This document shows positions 1-9,339 of a stretch of 64,000 nt of DNA, one piece after another. The stretch is from Aminobacter sp. AP02. GTDB taxonomy: Bacteria; Pseudomonadota; Alphaproteobacteria; Rhizobiales; Rhizobiaceae. Positions within the stretch are counted from its first letter, which is position 1. The number at the start of each line of letters is the position of its first letter. Where the stretch lies: the NCBI RefSeq assembly GCF_003148805.1, contig NZ_QGGX01000015.1, forward strand, positions 1 through 64,000, written 5' to 3'. A program made the position numbers and the translations under genes. The notes below the pieces were generated by a model, which ran no database searches, was not told where the DNA came from, and worked only from the letters and a program-made list of their open reading frames with translations.

Positions 1-231
1 GTCGGAGAACTTCCTGAAATAGTTCAGACCGACAGCATTCGCCTTCAGCGCTGCGGACAGTGTGTGGACGTTGTCGACTAACGGACGGCCCCAGAGCGCC
101 ACCTGGATTCCGGCGGCATAGGCCTTCTCCTCCTCGATCTGCTCGATGGACATTTTATCCGGAGCATTCTGCGCCGACGCCATCGGGACCAAGGCCAAAA
201 CAGCGGCTACCAACAGATACGCATGCTTCAT
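1..231 (-). CDS. DUF1254 family exported protein, 3' end outside window
   Basis: The reading frame starts at 231 and runs off the left edge, so only the first 77 residues are visible. Residues 1-20 form a signal peptide ending MASA before QN. The following segment (EEKAYAAGIQVALWGRPLVD) is the start typical of DUF1254 proteins, periplasmic proteins of unknown role often found beside arylsulfatase genes. A decayed arylsulfatase lies just to the right, which fits that context. Function of the family is not established. Confidence 0.75.
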   Translation of the reverse strand, partial: MKHAYLLVAAVLALVPMASAQNAPDKMSIEQIEEEKAYAAGIQVALWGRPLVDNVHTLSAALKANAVGLNYFRKFSD

Positions 232-704
232 GACTTCGCGGCCTCCTACTCGGTGCATATTTCTGCGGCTCGCCGACAAGGACTCCCGCGCTGCTGGCCG
301 CTGCGAATTGCGGTTTACCCTGCCCACCTTTGGGTAATTTGGGAAGTACGCAACATTTAATTGGCGGCGGTTTGCGCTGCCTCAGCCGCCGACATTGCCA
401 ATCGAGGAAGGTCCCGGCCGACGTACGCCTTTTTTGGTACTCCACGGCAGGAGTCCGGCAATCTGGCTCCGCAATGGCGAACTGGAAGTTAACCCCTGCG
501 AATATATGACATTCGGGGCTGTCCGGCCCATGGCTAAACACGGTGTATTGCGGCTTGATGAAAGCGTTCGCCGTCACCTTGTTGTTAAACTGACACCGAA
601 GCCGAAGGGGATCGAATAATCGCTTCCAGGTTAACGTTCCAGATCGACGTCGAGCGAAGGTCGAACCCATCCTTGAGGTTGTTGCTAATGATCGGCTGGA
701 CCGT
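232..704. other. Intergenic stretch without a convincing gene
   Basis: Short frames exist on both strands, but none has a recognisable domain or a good ribosome binding site. Given the arylsulfatase remnant immediately downstream, part of this DNA may be more decayed sequence of the same gene, but I could not align it to that family by eye. Confidence 0.4.
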
Positions 705-890
705 GGCAACTGAAGGTCGATGGCGCTGTCATCGCCACCGGTGAGCAGGACACTGGACCGGCTTCCAGCAGGTCGCAGACGAGACCTTCGACGTCGGTGT
801 CGATACCCGAAGCGAAATCAACGACAAGGACTATCAGCTGCCGTTCCCCTTCACTGGAAAGATCGACACCAAGGCTGCTGCCGTCTTAGA
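705..890 (+). pseudogene. Arylsulfatase C-terminal remnant, frameshifted
   Basis: Two reading frames together resemble the end of bacterial arylsulfatases. From 707 one frame reads QLKVDGAVIATG. From 769 a different frame reads DETFDVGVDTRSEINDKDY, then QLPFPFTGKID, close to the usual C-terminal segment (FDVG.DTG.PV...DY..PF.FTGKI). The frame change falls between about 745 and 769, and no start codon, sulfatase core or CxPxR active site is present. This is a relic, not a working gene. Its position beside a DUF1254 gene fits a common pairing of the two families. Confidence 0.6.
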
Positions 891-893
891 ATC

Positions 894-927
894 AAAAGAC
901 CCGAGGCAAGGCGCTCGGGTCTTTTTT
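894..927. terminator. Bidirectional rho-independent terminator
   Basis: A 12-bp stem pairs AAAAGACCCGAG (894-905) with CTCGGGTCTTTT (914-925) around an 8-nt loop. It is followed by T6 on the plus strand and T4 on the minus strand. It can end transcription of the relic gene rightward and of nrdJ leftward. Confidence 0.8.
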
Positions 928-1036
928 CTCAGTGGAGGTCGGGACAAACCTCGTTACTTTTTACAGTTTGAGGCAATCTTTGGTAATTTCTGACCAAACT
1001 ATGCGTCCGCTCACATCATCACCGATCAGATACTCC

Positions 1037-4000
1037 TCACGAACACCCTGACGTCGCACCGCAGGTGTCGCACTTCTCGCAGGTACCGTTGCGCACCATG
1101 GTGAAGTTCTGGCACTCCGAGCAGGAATTGCCGGTGTAGCCCTGCAGCATCGACTTGGCGCGGCGGTCGGCGGCGACCTTCTTGGCGTCCGCCGCTTCCT
1201 GGGCCGCGGCGTCGGTGAACAGCGAGGTGGTGACCGTCGTTTCCTCACTGGTCTGTTCGACCGTGATTTCCTCGGCCAGTTCCTTGGCGCGCTCTTCATA
1301 GTCGCGCTTGTAGGCGGTGGACGCTTCAGCCGAAATCGCAGCCTTTGGCGCGAGCGACAGCACGTTGGAGCCGGAGAAGGCGGTCACGGGCGTAGTACGT
1401 GCCGGGCTTGCCGCAGCCGAACCCTTGGGATCGTTGCCGGTCACGCCGGAGACGACCTTGAGCGGGGAGGCGCCGCGGGTCAGGCCCTTGGAGAAGGGCA
1501 GGGCCTTGCCTTCGGTGATGCCCTTGCCGAGCGCCGTCTTGTCGAAATCCGACTGGTCGACATGGGCCAGGTCGTGGCGGCCGAGATAGGAAACGGCGAG
1601 CTCGCGGAAGACATAGTCGAGGATCGAGGTGGCGTTCTTGATCGCATCGTTGCCGACGACCATGCCGGCCGGCTCGAACTTGGTGAAGGTGAAGGCCTCG
1701 ACATATTCGTCGAGCGGCACGCCGTACTGCAGGCCGAGCGAGATCGAGATGGCGAAGTTGTTCATCATCGCGCGGAAGGCAGCACCTTCCTTGTGCATGT
1801 CGATGAAGATCTCGCCGAGGCGGCCATCGTCGAACTCTCCGGTGCGCAGATAGACCTTGTGGCCGCCGACGACGGCCTTTTGGGTGTAGCCCTTGCGGCG
1901 GTTCGGCAGCTTTTCACGCTCGCGGTAGAGGCGCTCGATGACACGCTCGACGATCTTTTCGGTGACCTGCACCGCCTTGGCGGCGGCGGGGGCTGCGATC
2001 AAAGCCTCGACGGCGTCGTCTTCATACTCGTCCTCATCCGATATGAGCGAGGCGTTCAGCGGCTGCGACAGCTTGGAGCCGTCGCGGTAGAGCGCGTTGG
2101 CCTTGAGCGCCAGCTTCCACGACAGCATGTAGGCGCTCTTGCAGTCCTCGACCGTCGCCTCATTGGGCATGTTGATGGTCTTGGAGATGGCACCCGAGAT
2201 GAAGGGCTGGGCGGCCGCCATCATGCGGATGTGGCTTTCGACCGAGAGATAACGCTTGCCGATCTTGCCGCACGGATTGGCGCAGTCGAACACGGCGAGG
2301 TGTTCTTCTTTCAGGAATGGTGCTCCCTCGAGAGTCATCGCACCGCAGACATGGATGTTGGCGGCTTCGATGTCGCGCTTGGAGAAGCCGAGTGCGGGCA
2401 GCATCTCGAACGAGAAGTCGTTGAGCTGTGCGTCGGTGAGACCGAGCACGTCCTTGCAGAAGTCTTCGCCGAGCGTCCACTTGTTGAAGACGAACTTGAT
2501 GTCGAAGGCGCTCTTGAGGGCGGCGTTCAGCGCCTCGACCTTCTCGTCGGTGAAGCCCTTCGCCTTCAGCGAGCCGGGGTTCACACCCGGTGCCTGGTTG
2601 AGGTTGCCGTGGCCGACGGCATAGGCCTCGATCTCGGCGATCTGGGCCTCGCTGTAGCCTAGCGTGCGCAGCGCTTCGGGCACGGCGCGGTTGATGATCT
2701 TGAAGTAGCCGCCGCCGGCGAGCTTCTTGAACTTCACCAGTGCGAAGTCAGGCTCGATGCCGGTGGTATCGCAATCCATGACCAGGCCGATCGTGCCGGT
2801 CGGCGCAATGACCGTTGCCTGGGCGTTGCGGTAGCCATGCTTCTCGCCGAGCTCGATGGCACGGTCCCAGGCAGCGCGGGCATGCGTCACCAGTTCGGGC
2901 TGCTTGAGGTCGGAAGCGACCAGCGGCACCGGGTGGACCGACAGCTTTTCGTAGCCGCCCTTGTCGCCATAGGCGGCACGGCGATGATTGCGCATGACGC
3001 GCAGCATGTTCGACGCATTGCGGTCGTAGTCGGCGAAGGCGCCGAGTTCGGAGGCCATCTCTGCCGAGGTGGCATAAGCCACGCCGGTCATGATCGCCGT
3101 CAGCGCGCCGCCGATGGCGCGGCCTTCGTCGGAGTCATAAGGAATGCCAGAGGTCATCAGCAGGCCGCCGATATTGGCGTAGCCGAGGCCCAGCGTACGG
3201 TATTCGTAGGACAGCTTGGCGATTTCCTTGGACGGGAACTGCGCCATCATCACCGAGATTTCGAGCACGACGGTCCACAGGCGCACGGTGTGCTCGTAGG
3301 CCGCGATGTCGATGGTGCCGTCGGTGTTGCGGTAGGGCAGAAGGTTGATCGACGCCAGGTTGCAGGCGGTGTCGTCGAGGAACATGTATTCCGAGCACGG
3401 GTTCGAGGCGCGGATCGCGCCAGCCGAGGCGCAGGTGTGCCAGTCGTTCATCGTGGTGTTGAAGTGCAGGCCCGGATCGGCCGACGCCCAGGCGGCGTAG
3501 CCGATCTTTTCCCACAGGTCGCGTGCCTTGAGCGTCTTCAGAACCTTGCCATCCTTGCGGGCGGTCAGGTGCCAGTCGCTGTCCTGCTCGACAGCGCGCA
3601 GGAAGTCGTCCTTGAGCGAGACCGAATTGTTGGAGTTCTGACCCGAAACGGTGAGGTAGGCCTCCGAATCCCAATCGGTGTCGTAGGTCTTGAAATCGAT
3701 CGAGGTGTAGCCTTGCTTGGCGAACTGGATGACGCGGTAGATGTAGTTCTCCGGCACCGAGTTCTTCTTGGCGGCCTTGATCTCGCGCTTGAGCGCGGTG
3801 TTGATCGCCGGGTCGAAGCAATCGTCGTCCTGGCCTTCGCAGTTGACGCAGGCCGCCATGATCTTGGCGAGGTGCTGCTTGACGATCTTGGAGCCGGTGA
3901 CGAGAGCCGCGACCTTCTGCTCTTCCTTCACCTTCCAGTCGATATAGGATTCGATATCGGGATGGTCGACGTCGACGACGACCATCTTGGCCGCGCGGCG

Positions 4001-4822
4001 CGTGGTGCCGCCCGACTTGATGGCGCCCGCCGCACGGTCGCCGATCTTGAGGAAGCTCATCAGTCCCGACGACTTGCCGCCACCCGACAGCTTTTCGCCT
4101 TCGCCGCGCAGATGCGAGAAGTTGGAGCCGGTGCCCGAGCCGTATTTGAACAGGCGCGCCTCGCGCACCCACAGATCCATGATGCCACCCTCGTTGACGA
4201 GGTCGTCGGCGACCGACTGGATGAAGCAGGCGTGCGGCTGGGGGTGTTCGTAAGACGACTTCGACTTGGTCAGCTTGCCGGTGAAGGGATCGACATAGAA
4301 ATGGCCCTGGCCGGGGCCGTCAATGCCATAGGCCCAGTGCAGGCCGGTGTTGAACCACTGCGGCGAGTTCGGCGCGACGCGCTGGGTGGCGAGCATGTAG
4401 GACAACTCGTCCTTGAAGGCGCGGGCGTCGTCCTCGGACTTGAAGTAGCCGCCCTTCCAGCCCCAGTAGGTCCAGGTGCCGGCGAGACGGTCGAACACCT
4501 GGCGGGCGTCGATCTCGGAGCCGTAGCGCTCGCTTTCGGGCAGCTTTTCGAGTTCGGCCTCATCGGCGACAGAGCGCCACAGGAAGGAAGGAACATCGTT
4601 TTCCTCGACCTTCTTCAGGCGGGCGGGCACACCAGCCTTGCGGAAGTACTTCTGCGCCAGAATGTCGGCCGCGACCTGGGAAAACTGCGCGGGCACGTCG
4701 ATGTTGTCGAGCCGGAAGACTACCGAGCCATCCGGATTCTTGATCTCGGAGAGGGCCTTGCGGAATTCGATCTCCGCATAGGCCGATTGTCCATCCTTGG
4801 TGAAACGCCGCTCGATGCGCAT
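1037..4822 (-). CDS. nrdJ: Vitamin B12-dependent ribonucleoside-diphosphate reductase (class II)
   Basis: This 1261-residue protein reduces ribonucleotides to deoxyribonucleotides using adenosylcobalamin, independent of oxygen. The N-terminal region contains [14 protein letters not shown]. The catalytic barrel carries [20 protein letters not shown] near residues 475-495 and [14 protein letters not shown] later. The C-terminal tail holds the thiol pair CSECQNF and further cysteines (CEKCDTCG) that re-reduce the active site. Length suits the long alphaproteobacterial NrdJ type. Ribosome binding site AAAGGAAA precedes the ATG. It stands alone, with a long leader and probable NrdR boxes upstream, and is likely the housekeeping reductase. 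Confidence 0.97.
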   Translation of the reverse strand: MRIERRFTKDGQSAYAEIEFRKALSEIKNPDGSVVFRLDNIDVPAQFSQVAADILAQKYFRKAGVPARLKKVEENDVPSFLWRSVADEAELEKLPESERYGSEIDARQVFDRLAGTWTYWGWKGGYFKSEDDARAFKDELSYMLATQRVAPNSPQWFNTGLHWAYGIDGPGQGHFYVDPFTGKLTKSKSSYEHPQPHACFIQSVADDLVNEGGIMDLWVREARLFKYGSGTGSNFSHLRGEGEKLSGGGKSSGLMSFLKIGDRAAGAIKSGGTTRRAAKMVVVDVDHPDIESYIDWKVKEEQKVAALVTGSKIVKQHLAKIMAACVNCEGQDDDCFDPAINTALKREIKAAKKNSVPENYIYRVIQFAKQGYTSIDFKTYDTDWDSEAYLTVSGQNSNNSVSLKDDFLRAVEQDSDWHLTARKDGKVLKTLKARDLWEKIGYAAWASADPGLHFNTTMNDWHTCASAGAIRASNPCSEYMFLDDTACNLASINLLPYRNTDGTIDIAAYEHTVRLWTVVLEISVMMAQFPSKEIAKLSYEYRTLGLGYANIGGLLMTSGIPYDSDEGRAIGGALTAIMTGVAYATSAEMASELGAFADYDRNASNMLRVMRNHRRAAYGDKGGYEKLSVHPVPLVASDLKQPELVTHARAAWDRAIELGEKHGYRNAQATVIAPTGTIGLVMDCDTTGIEPDFALVKFKKLAGGGYFKIINRAVPEALRTLGYSEAQIAEIEAYAVGHGNLNQAPGVNPGSLKAKGFTDEKVEALNAALKSAFDIKFVFNKWTLGEDFCKDVLGLTDAQLNDFSFEMLPALGFSKRDIEAANIHVCGAMTLEGAPFLKEEHLAVFDCANPCGKIGKRYLSVESHIRMMAAAQPFISGAISKTINMPNEATVEDCKSAYMLSWKLALKANALYRDGSKLSQPLNASLISDEDEYEDDAVEALIAAPAAAKAVQVTEKIVERVIERLYREREKLPNRRKGYTQKAVVGGHKVYLRTGEFDDGRLGEIFIDMHKEGAAFRAMMNNFAISISLGLQYGVPLDEYVEAFTFTKFEPAGMVVGNDAIKNATSILDYVFRELAVSYLGRHDLAHVDQSDFDKTALGKGITEGKALPFSKGLTRGASPLKVVSGVTGNDPKGSAAASPARTTPVTAFSGSNVLSLAPKAAISAEASTAYKRDYEERAKELAEEITVEQTSEETTVTTSLFTDAAAQEAADAKKVAADRRAKSMLQGYTGNSCSECQNFTMVRNGTCEKCDTCGATSGCS

Positions 4823-4849
4823 CGGTCGATTTCCTTTTGTCTATATATA

Positions 4850-4892
4850 GCGTCTTTCGCGGGAAATTTCCCGTTGCTTGTGCGAAAGACGC
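4850..4892 (-). other. Nested inverted repeats in the nrdJ leader
   Basis: GCGTCTTTCGC (4850-4860) pairs perfectly with GCGAAAGACGC (4882-4892), enclosing a self-complementary GGGAAATTTCCC (4861-4872). In the nrdJ transcript this gives a strong hairpin about 30 nt before the start codon. Its role is unknown. I looked for a cobalamin riboswitch in the 4823-5040 leader and could not find the conserved B12 box. Confidence 0.6.
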
Positions 4893-5058
4893 AAGCCCGT
4901 TTGACCCGGCTGCCTGGACGGCCGGTTGCCTTTTCCCGAGCTAGCCGCCGCTTGCGTGGGAAACCTCCAGGTAGAGGTGTCTTCCTTCAAGCCTGCGGCC
5001 CATCCCGGGCCCGTCGAACTGAAACTTTGATGGCGACTCCCTCGATGAGGGACAACTC

Positions 5059-5103
5059 ACACTATCTAGCGTCCAATCTGCCTGCAAACACTAAATATAG
5101 TAT
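5059..5103 (-). promoter_or_regulatory. Probable tandem NrdR boxes upstream of nrdJ
   Basis: ACACTAAATATAGTAT (5088-5103) matches the NrdR box consensus (ACACwAtATnTwGtgt) at about 14 of 16 positions. A weaker half-conserved site, ACACTATCTAGCGT, lies at 5059-5072. Their centres are about 30 bp apart, near three helical turns, as is usual for paired NrdR sites. NrdR is the known repressor of ribonucleotide reductase genes. The promoter itself could not be placed with certainty. Confidence 0.6.
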
Positions 5104-5419
5104 TAACAGAACATTTCCGCCAGTCCCCAATTTCTACCCGCAAACCCCTTGGACACTTCGGAATCGCACGCGACAGCGCCCCGCCTGGCAGGTGCAAATG
5201 CGAGCGAGAACTCACTAAATCTGGAGAAAAGGACCGGCCTCAAAACATTCCGGTCACGTGCTCTACAAGCGCGCTTGAGTCATAAAAAGCGACTCGGGGG
5301 GGAAGGTCAAGAATTCGTTTATGCAGATTTTGTGACCCCAACATCTTGTGTGTCACTTATGTGGATAACGGGGAGAACCGGTTTCGAAAACGAAGCCGGC
5401 GACCAACTAAACGGGCTCG
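5104..5419. other. Intergenic stretch between NUDIX gene and nrdJ promoter
   Basis: No convincing gene is present. It holds an imperfect hairpin (CCGGTTTCG at 5378-5386 with CGAAGCCGG at 5391-5399) and a shorter one near 5277-5295. The rest carries no recognised signal. Confidence 0.4.
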
Positions 5420-5464
5420 AAAAAAACGCAGCCAGCCGGCCGCGCCTGATGCGCTCAGGCTGCG
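5420..5464 (-). terminator. Terminator of the NUDIX gene
   Basis: CGCAGCC (5458-5464) pairs with GGCTGCG (5427-5433), and an inner CCTGA/TCAGG stem and T7 on the minus strand (5420-5426) follow. The stem begins in the last codons of the NUDIX gene, so the stop codon lies inside the hairpin. Confidence 0.7.
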
Positions 5465-5946
5465 ATTTTTCCCTGGGCCACGCCGAAAGACGAGATCAGC
5501 CGGCAAAGATCGGGTTCATTGACCATGCGCGAGGCTTCGTTGGGCGACACCCACTTGCGCGTGCGCTGGCGCCGCTCTTTCCATTTTTCGGCGACCTTGC
5601 GCACCTCGAGGGGGTAGACAAGCACCTCGCAAGCGACTTGTTCGCCGCTTGAAAGTTCCTTGAGATAGAAATAGCGGCCGGCTTCGCGGGTATCGACGGA
5701 GCCGCTAAGGCCGGCTTCCTCGCTCGCCTCGCGCGCCGCGGTCTCGCACAATCGTTCGGATGTTTCCGGCCAGCCCTTGGGCAGAACCCAGCGACCGGTG
5801 TCGCGACTGGTGATGAGCATGATTTCGATGCCGGCGGAGGTTCGGTGCCAGGGCAGCGCGGCAACCTGAAGCCTGCAGGCCGGCGCACCGAACAGTCGGC
5901 GCAGCCGTTCGACAAGATGGCTGTGGTAGACGGGTTTCATCAGCAT
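5455..5946 (-). CDS. NUDIX hydrolase, diphosphoinositol-polyphosphate type
   Basis: The 163-residue protein contains a complete NUDIX box, GWPETSERLCETAAREASEE then AGL, matching GX5EX7REUXEEXGU. NUDIX enzymes split nucleoside-diphosphate-linked substrates using Mg or Mn. The lead-in RWVLPKGWPE and the downstream WVSPNEA resemble the DIPP/MTH3-like branch common in rhizobia, but the substrate cannot be read from the sequence. It is monocistronic with its own terminator. The start at 5946 is preceded by AGGTAGGG; a second ATG lies two codons in. Confidence 0.9.
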   Translation of the reverse strand: MLMKPVYHSHLVERLRRLFGAPACRLQVAALPWHRTSAGIEIMLITSRDTGRWVLPKGWPETSERLCETAAREASEEAGLSGSVDTREAGRYFYLKELSSGEQVACEVLVYPLEVRKVAEKWKERRQRTRKWVSPNEASRMVNEPDLCRLISSFGVAQGKIAA

Positions 5947-6034
5947 CGGCAGGCCCTACCTGAATTGTAGAATCATGCGCCGTATCGCGAAGTGTACGGT
6001 TAATTCTCCGTAACAAAAGTAAATAGACTCCTAA

Positions 6035-6064
6035 CGAAAACGCCCAGCTTGAGGGCTGGGCGTT
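6035..6064 (-). terminator. Terminator of gpt
   Basis: AACGCCCAGC (6039-6048) pairs with GCTGGGCGTT (6055-6064), and the minus strand continues into T4. It lies 25 bp past the stop codon of the phosphoribosyltransferase gene. Confidence 0.8.
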
Positions 6065-6089
6065 GGTGACGTCGGAGGAAGAAGAGCGA

Positions 6090-6587
6090 TCAGCCTTTGT
6101 GGTCGTCGGCGATCGGCTTCTGGTAGGTGAAACCGAGATCCCAGGGGAAATAGATCCAGGTGTCCTGGGAGACTTCGGTGACGAAGGTGTCGACCAGCGG
6201 CCGGCCCTTGGGTTTGGCGTAGACTGTGGCGAAATGCGCCTTGGGCATCACCGCGCGAACGATGGCCGCCGTCTTGCCGGTATCGGTAAGGTCATCGACG
6301 ATCAGAACGTTTTCGCCTTCGCCTTCGAGCAGGGTCGGGGTGATCTCCTTGAGAACCTGCAATTGACCCTGCGAGGTGTAGTCGTGGTAAGACGCGATGC
6401 AGATCGTTTCAATCAGTCGGATCCCGAGCTCGCGCGAGATGATGGCCGCCGGCACGAGGCCGCCGCGGGTGATGCACACGATCGCCTTCCACTGCGGATT
6501 GACGCCGGCGAGACGCCAGGCGAGCGCGCGGGCATCGCGGTGGAATTGGTCCCAGGATACGGGAAAGGCTTTTTCGGGAAGAGACAT
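6090..6587 (-). CDS. gpt: Xanthine phosphoribosyltransferase
   Basis: The 165-residue protein joins PRPP to xanthine or guanine in purine salvage. It carries the PRPP loop [13 protein letters not shown] near residues 94-106, the early ITRGGLVPA loop and a C-terminal [10 protein letters not shown], all typical of the Gpt family and at its usual length. It acts in the cytoplasm or at the inner face of the membrane. It is followed directly by a terminator and is probably transcribed alone. Confidence 0.93.
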   Translation of the reverse strand: MSLPEKAFPVSWDQFHRDARALAWRLAGVNPQWKAIVCITRGGLVPAAIISRELGIRLIETICIASYHDYTSQGQLQVLKEITPTLLEGEGENVLIVDDLTDTGKTAAIVRAVMPKAHFATVYAKPKGRPLVDTFVTEVSQDTWIYFPWDLGFTYQKPIADDHKG

Positions 6588-6655
6588 GTGACGCGCACTC
6601 CGGCTCGGCGCGCCAGACGGCGCGGATATAAGGGAATGCAGGCGGAATTAGCCGG

Positions 6656-6683
6656 AAAGCCCCGTCCTTGGCAAGGGCGGGGC
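6656..6683 (-). terminator. Terminator of the universal stress protein gene
   Basis: GCCCCGTCCTTG (6659-6670) pairs with AAGGGCGGGGC (6673-6683), and a short T-run follows on the minus strand. It lies about 20 bp past the Usp stop codon. Confidence 0.6.
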
Positions 6684-6703
6684 GAGGAGTTTCGCGGGCT
6701 TCA

Positions 6704-7543
6704 TCAACGCGACAGCAAGATCGCGACGTCGCCGGCCTGCAGGACGCTGCGGGTGACGCCGCCAAACAGGAACTCGCGCAGCCACGAATGGCTGTAGGCG
6801 CCCATCACCAGAAGGTCGGCACCGGTTTCGACAACCTTGTTGTGAATGACCGCATCGACGGTATGGCCGCGGGACTCCTCGACGCTGACCGAAACCTTGG
6901 CGCCATGGCGCGCGAAAGCGGCCGCGATCTCAGCGCCGGCGGCGTCGATGCTTTGGGCCGCTGTCTCGATCGGGTCGATGACGAGGATTTCGGTGGAATC
7001 CGCCTCGAGGATGAAGGGCAGGGCGTCGAAGGCGGCGCGTGCCGCCTCGCGGCTGCCGTTCCAGGCAACGAGGATGCGGCGAAATGTCGAGATCAGAGGA
7101 GCAGAATGTGGCACCACCAATACCGGCCGGCCGGCCTCGTAGATCAGGGAGTCGATGTCGGCCGCGACCGAATCCTTGGCGTCGGGAGCGCCTTGGCCAA
7201 CGATGACGATGTCCGCGCAGCGCGCACTTTCGACGCCGGAAAGGGCGCTGTCGCCGGAAAAGCTCTCGAAACTGCGCCATTCGAACGATACGCCGGCTCC
7301 CTCGATGCGGCCGAGGAAGGCCTTTTGAACCTTTTCGGCGCGCTCCTTGCAAAGATCGGCGTTGGCCTGGATGAACTCGGTGTCGGGGAAGCCTACGGCG
7401 GTGGTGTAGGGCATCGCCAGCGCTTCGGCGTGAACACCTATGAGGTGGCTTTCGTGCCGGTCGGCAAAGGGGATCGCCACATCGAGAACCCGGGCGACGT
7501 CGCGCTCGCTCTGGATGATGACGACGATTGTCTTGAATGGCAT
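6704..7543 (-). CDS. Universal stress protein, two tandem UspA domains
   Basis: The 279-residue protein consists of two Usp folds. The second half contains FRRILVAWNGSREAARAAFD and ends with the ATP-loop signature, LLVMGAYSHSWLREFLFGG then VTRS. The first half (FKTIVVIIQSERDVARVLDV) lacks a clear ATP loop. Tandem Usp proteins respond to starvation or oxidative and metal stress; the exact role is not known. A strong AAGGAGG sits five bases before the ATG. Confidence 0.92.
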   Translation of the reverse strand: MPFKTIVVIIQSERDVARVLDVAIPFADRHESHLIGVHAEALAMPYTTAVGFPDTEFIQANADLCKERAEKVQKAFLGRIEGAGVSFEWRSFESFSGDSALSGVESARCADIVIVGQGAPDAKDSVAADIDSLIYEAGRPVLVVPHSAPLISTFRRILVAWNGSREAARAAFDALPFILEADSTEILVIDPIETAAQSIDAAGAEIAAAFARHGAKVSVSVEESRGHTVDAVIHNKVVETGADLLVMGAYSHSWLREFLFGGVTRSVLQAGDVAILLSR

Positions 7544-7665
7544 GGCGTCCTCCTTGGCGCGAGCCGAAATGCGCTCAGCAAAGAAACACTATCATGCCCG
7601 CTCTTGTTCCAATGTGACTTGGATCGAGGAGTTGGAATCATCGATTTTGGATCGGGTGTTTGGGT

Positions 7666-8406
7666 TCAGGCCGCTTTTGCTATGTCCGCAAGCATTGATT
7701 CGATGGCAACACGCGCGACATCCATGGCTTCCTGCGAGCGCGAGCGCACGACAAGTTCGGTCCAGAACGTGCCGTCGAGATATTTCGGATAAGAACCGAT
7801 GATCGTGTCAGGGTGCGCTTCCTGGATTTCGGCGAGTGGGCCGCCGATGGTGCCTTCGCCATAGGGGCACTGCACGGTCGTCGACAAAAGCTTGGTGCCG
7901 GTTTTCAGCGTCGGCATGACATTGTCGAGCATTGCCTGGAAGATCGAGGGTACGCCGGCCATGACGTGGACGTTGCCGATGCGGAAGCCAGGTGCGACCG
8001 AAACAGGGTTTTCGATGAGTTCGGCACCGCGTGGCATGCGCGCCATGCGCTTGCGTGCCTCGGAGAACTCGATGCCGCGCGAGGCATAGTTGGCCTCAAG
8101 CATGGCATAGGCACGGGGTTCGTATTCGCACGGCACGCCGAACGCCTTGGAGATCGAGTCGGCGGTGATGTCGTCATGCGTCGGGCCAATGCCGCCAGTG
8201 GTGAAGACATAATCGTAGCGCGCGCGCACCGCGTTGACGGCGGCGGCGATCTCGTCTTCGTCGTCGGCCACGATGCGCACTTCCCTGAGGTCGATGCCCG
8301 AGGCAGTCATCATGTCGGCGAGGTGGCCGATGTTTTTGTCGTTGGTTCGGCCAGACAGGATCTCGTCGCCGATGACGACCATTGCTGCGGTGACGATTTC
8401 GGCCAT
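7666..8406 (-). CDS. CinA-like molybdopterin-binding domain protein
   Basis: The 246-residue protein matches the N-terminal MoCF/MoaB-like half of Cin[21 protein letters not shown] at the start, then [19 protein letters not shown] near residues 66-84. The C-terminal nicotinamide-nucleotide amidase half of long CinA proteins is absent; this single-domain form is common in alphaproteobacteria. A GGAG lies ahead of the start. It may act on nucleotide damage products such as ADP-ribose, but this is inferred from long CinA proteins. Confidence 0.88.
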   Translation of the reverse strand: MAEIVTAAMVVIGDEILSGRTNDKNIGHLADMMTASGIDLREVRIVADDEDEIAAAVNAVRARYDYVFTTGGIGPTHDDITADSISKAFGVPCEYEPRAYAMLEANYASRGIEFSEARKRMARMPRGAELIENPVSVAPGFRIGNVHVMAGVPSIFQAMLDNVMPTLKTGTKLLSTTVQCPYGEGTIGGPLAEIQEAHPDTIIGSYPKYLDGTFWTELVVRSRSQEAMDVARVAIESMLADIAKAA

Positions 8407-8589
8407 TTCGAAAGCTCCATTGTGGGCCTCCGTCAGATAGCGCCGGCAGGCTTGGCGAGCAATAGTCGCCGATCTGTGAACGATGCGTCACGCATTGCAG
8501 TGCTTTCATTGAACGGGCTTTGCATTACATCTCTCCCAGACGCCAACCCAAGATGGCGCCGCGAGATTTTCCCGATTTGGAGCGATGAA

Positions 8590-9219
8590 ATGGCTAAGAT
8601 TCTTGTCCTGTACTATTCCAGTTGGGGCCACATGGAGCAGATGGCCAAGGCCGCTGCCGAAGGTGCGCGCGCCGCTGGCGCCGACGTGACCATCAAGCGC
8701 GTCCCTGAACTCGTTCCCGAGGCTGTCGCCAAGGCCGCCTATTACAAGCTCGACCAGGAAGCACCGATCGCCGATCCGCTTGAACTGGCCGACTATGACG
8801 GCATCATCATCGGCACCGCCACCCGCTATGGCACCATGGCTTCGCAGATGAAGAACTTCCTCGACCAGACCGGCCCGCTCTGGGCCAAGGGCGCTTTGCT
8901 CGACAAGGTCGGCTCGGTGATGGTTTCGACCGCGACCCAGCACGGTGGCGCTGAACTGGCGCTGATCAACGCCCAGATCCACTTGCAGCACCACGGCATG
9001 GTTATCGTGCCGCTGTCTTATGCCTACCAGGGCCAGATGGGCAACGACGTGGTCCGCGGCGGCGCACCTTACGGCATGACCACCACCTCCGATGGTGACG
9101 GCTCGCGCCAGCCTTCGGCGCAGGAGCTCGAAGGCGCCCACTTCCAGGGCAAGCGCGTGGCCGAGATTGCCATTCGCCTGCACGGCAAGGGCTCGAATGC
9201 TGTGAAAGAAGTCGCCTAA
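8590..9219 (+). CDS. wrbA: NAD(P)H:quinone oxidoreductase, WrbA type
   Basis: The 209-residue flavodoxin-like protein reduces quinones by two electrons using FMN and NAD(P)H. The FMN phosphate loop is [12 protein letters not shown] near the N-terminus; [18 protein letters not shown] and [13 protein letters not shown] follow, all diagnostic of WrbA. The start at 8590 has GGAGCGA upstream. The frame stays open for 777 bases before it, but that part is the antisense of the CinA-like gene. A rho-independent terminator follows at once. Confidence 0.95.
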   Translation: MAKILVLYYSSWGHMEQMAKAAAEGARAAGADVTIKRVPELVPEAVAKAAYYKLDQEAPIADPLELADYDGIIIGTATRYGTMASQMKNFLDQTGPLWAKGALLDKVGSVMVSTATQHGGAELALINAQIHLQHHGMVIVPLSYAYQGQMGNDVVRGGAPYGMTTTSDGDGSRQPSAQELEGAHFQGKRVAEIAIRLHGKGSNAVKEVA

Positions 9220-9246
9220 CAGGCTTCAACTAAAGTGATTTTAGCA

Positions 9247-9274
9247 ACGGGCGGTCGAAAGGCCGCCCGTTTTG
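9247..9274 (+). terminator. Terminator of wrbA
   Basis: ACGGGCGG (9247-9254) pairs with CCGCCCGT (9263-9270), followed by TTTTGTGTTT. Confidence 0.85.
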
Positions 9275-9339
9275 TGTTTCGTGGGCTTTGTCGAGGCGCC
9301 GCAGGCGGCTAAGCTGCTGCGGTGTTCGGCGGAGGTTCG

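Noticed and set aside
155-709. 184-residue minus-strand open frame
   Set aside because: It overlaps the start of the DUF1254 gene, has no domain or ribosome site, and its composition is that of an antisense shadow.
4823-5040. Cobalamin riboswitch before nrdJ
   Set aside because: Expected because of B12 dependence, but no B12 box or matching core was found by eye.
2837-5218. Long plus-strand frame of 793 residues across nrdJ
   Set aside because: It is antisense to nrdJ, a typical long shadow in high-G+C DNA.
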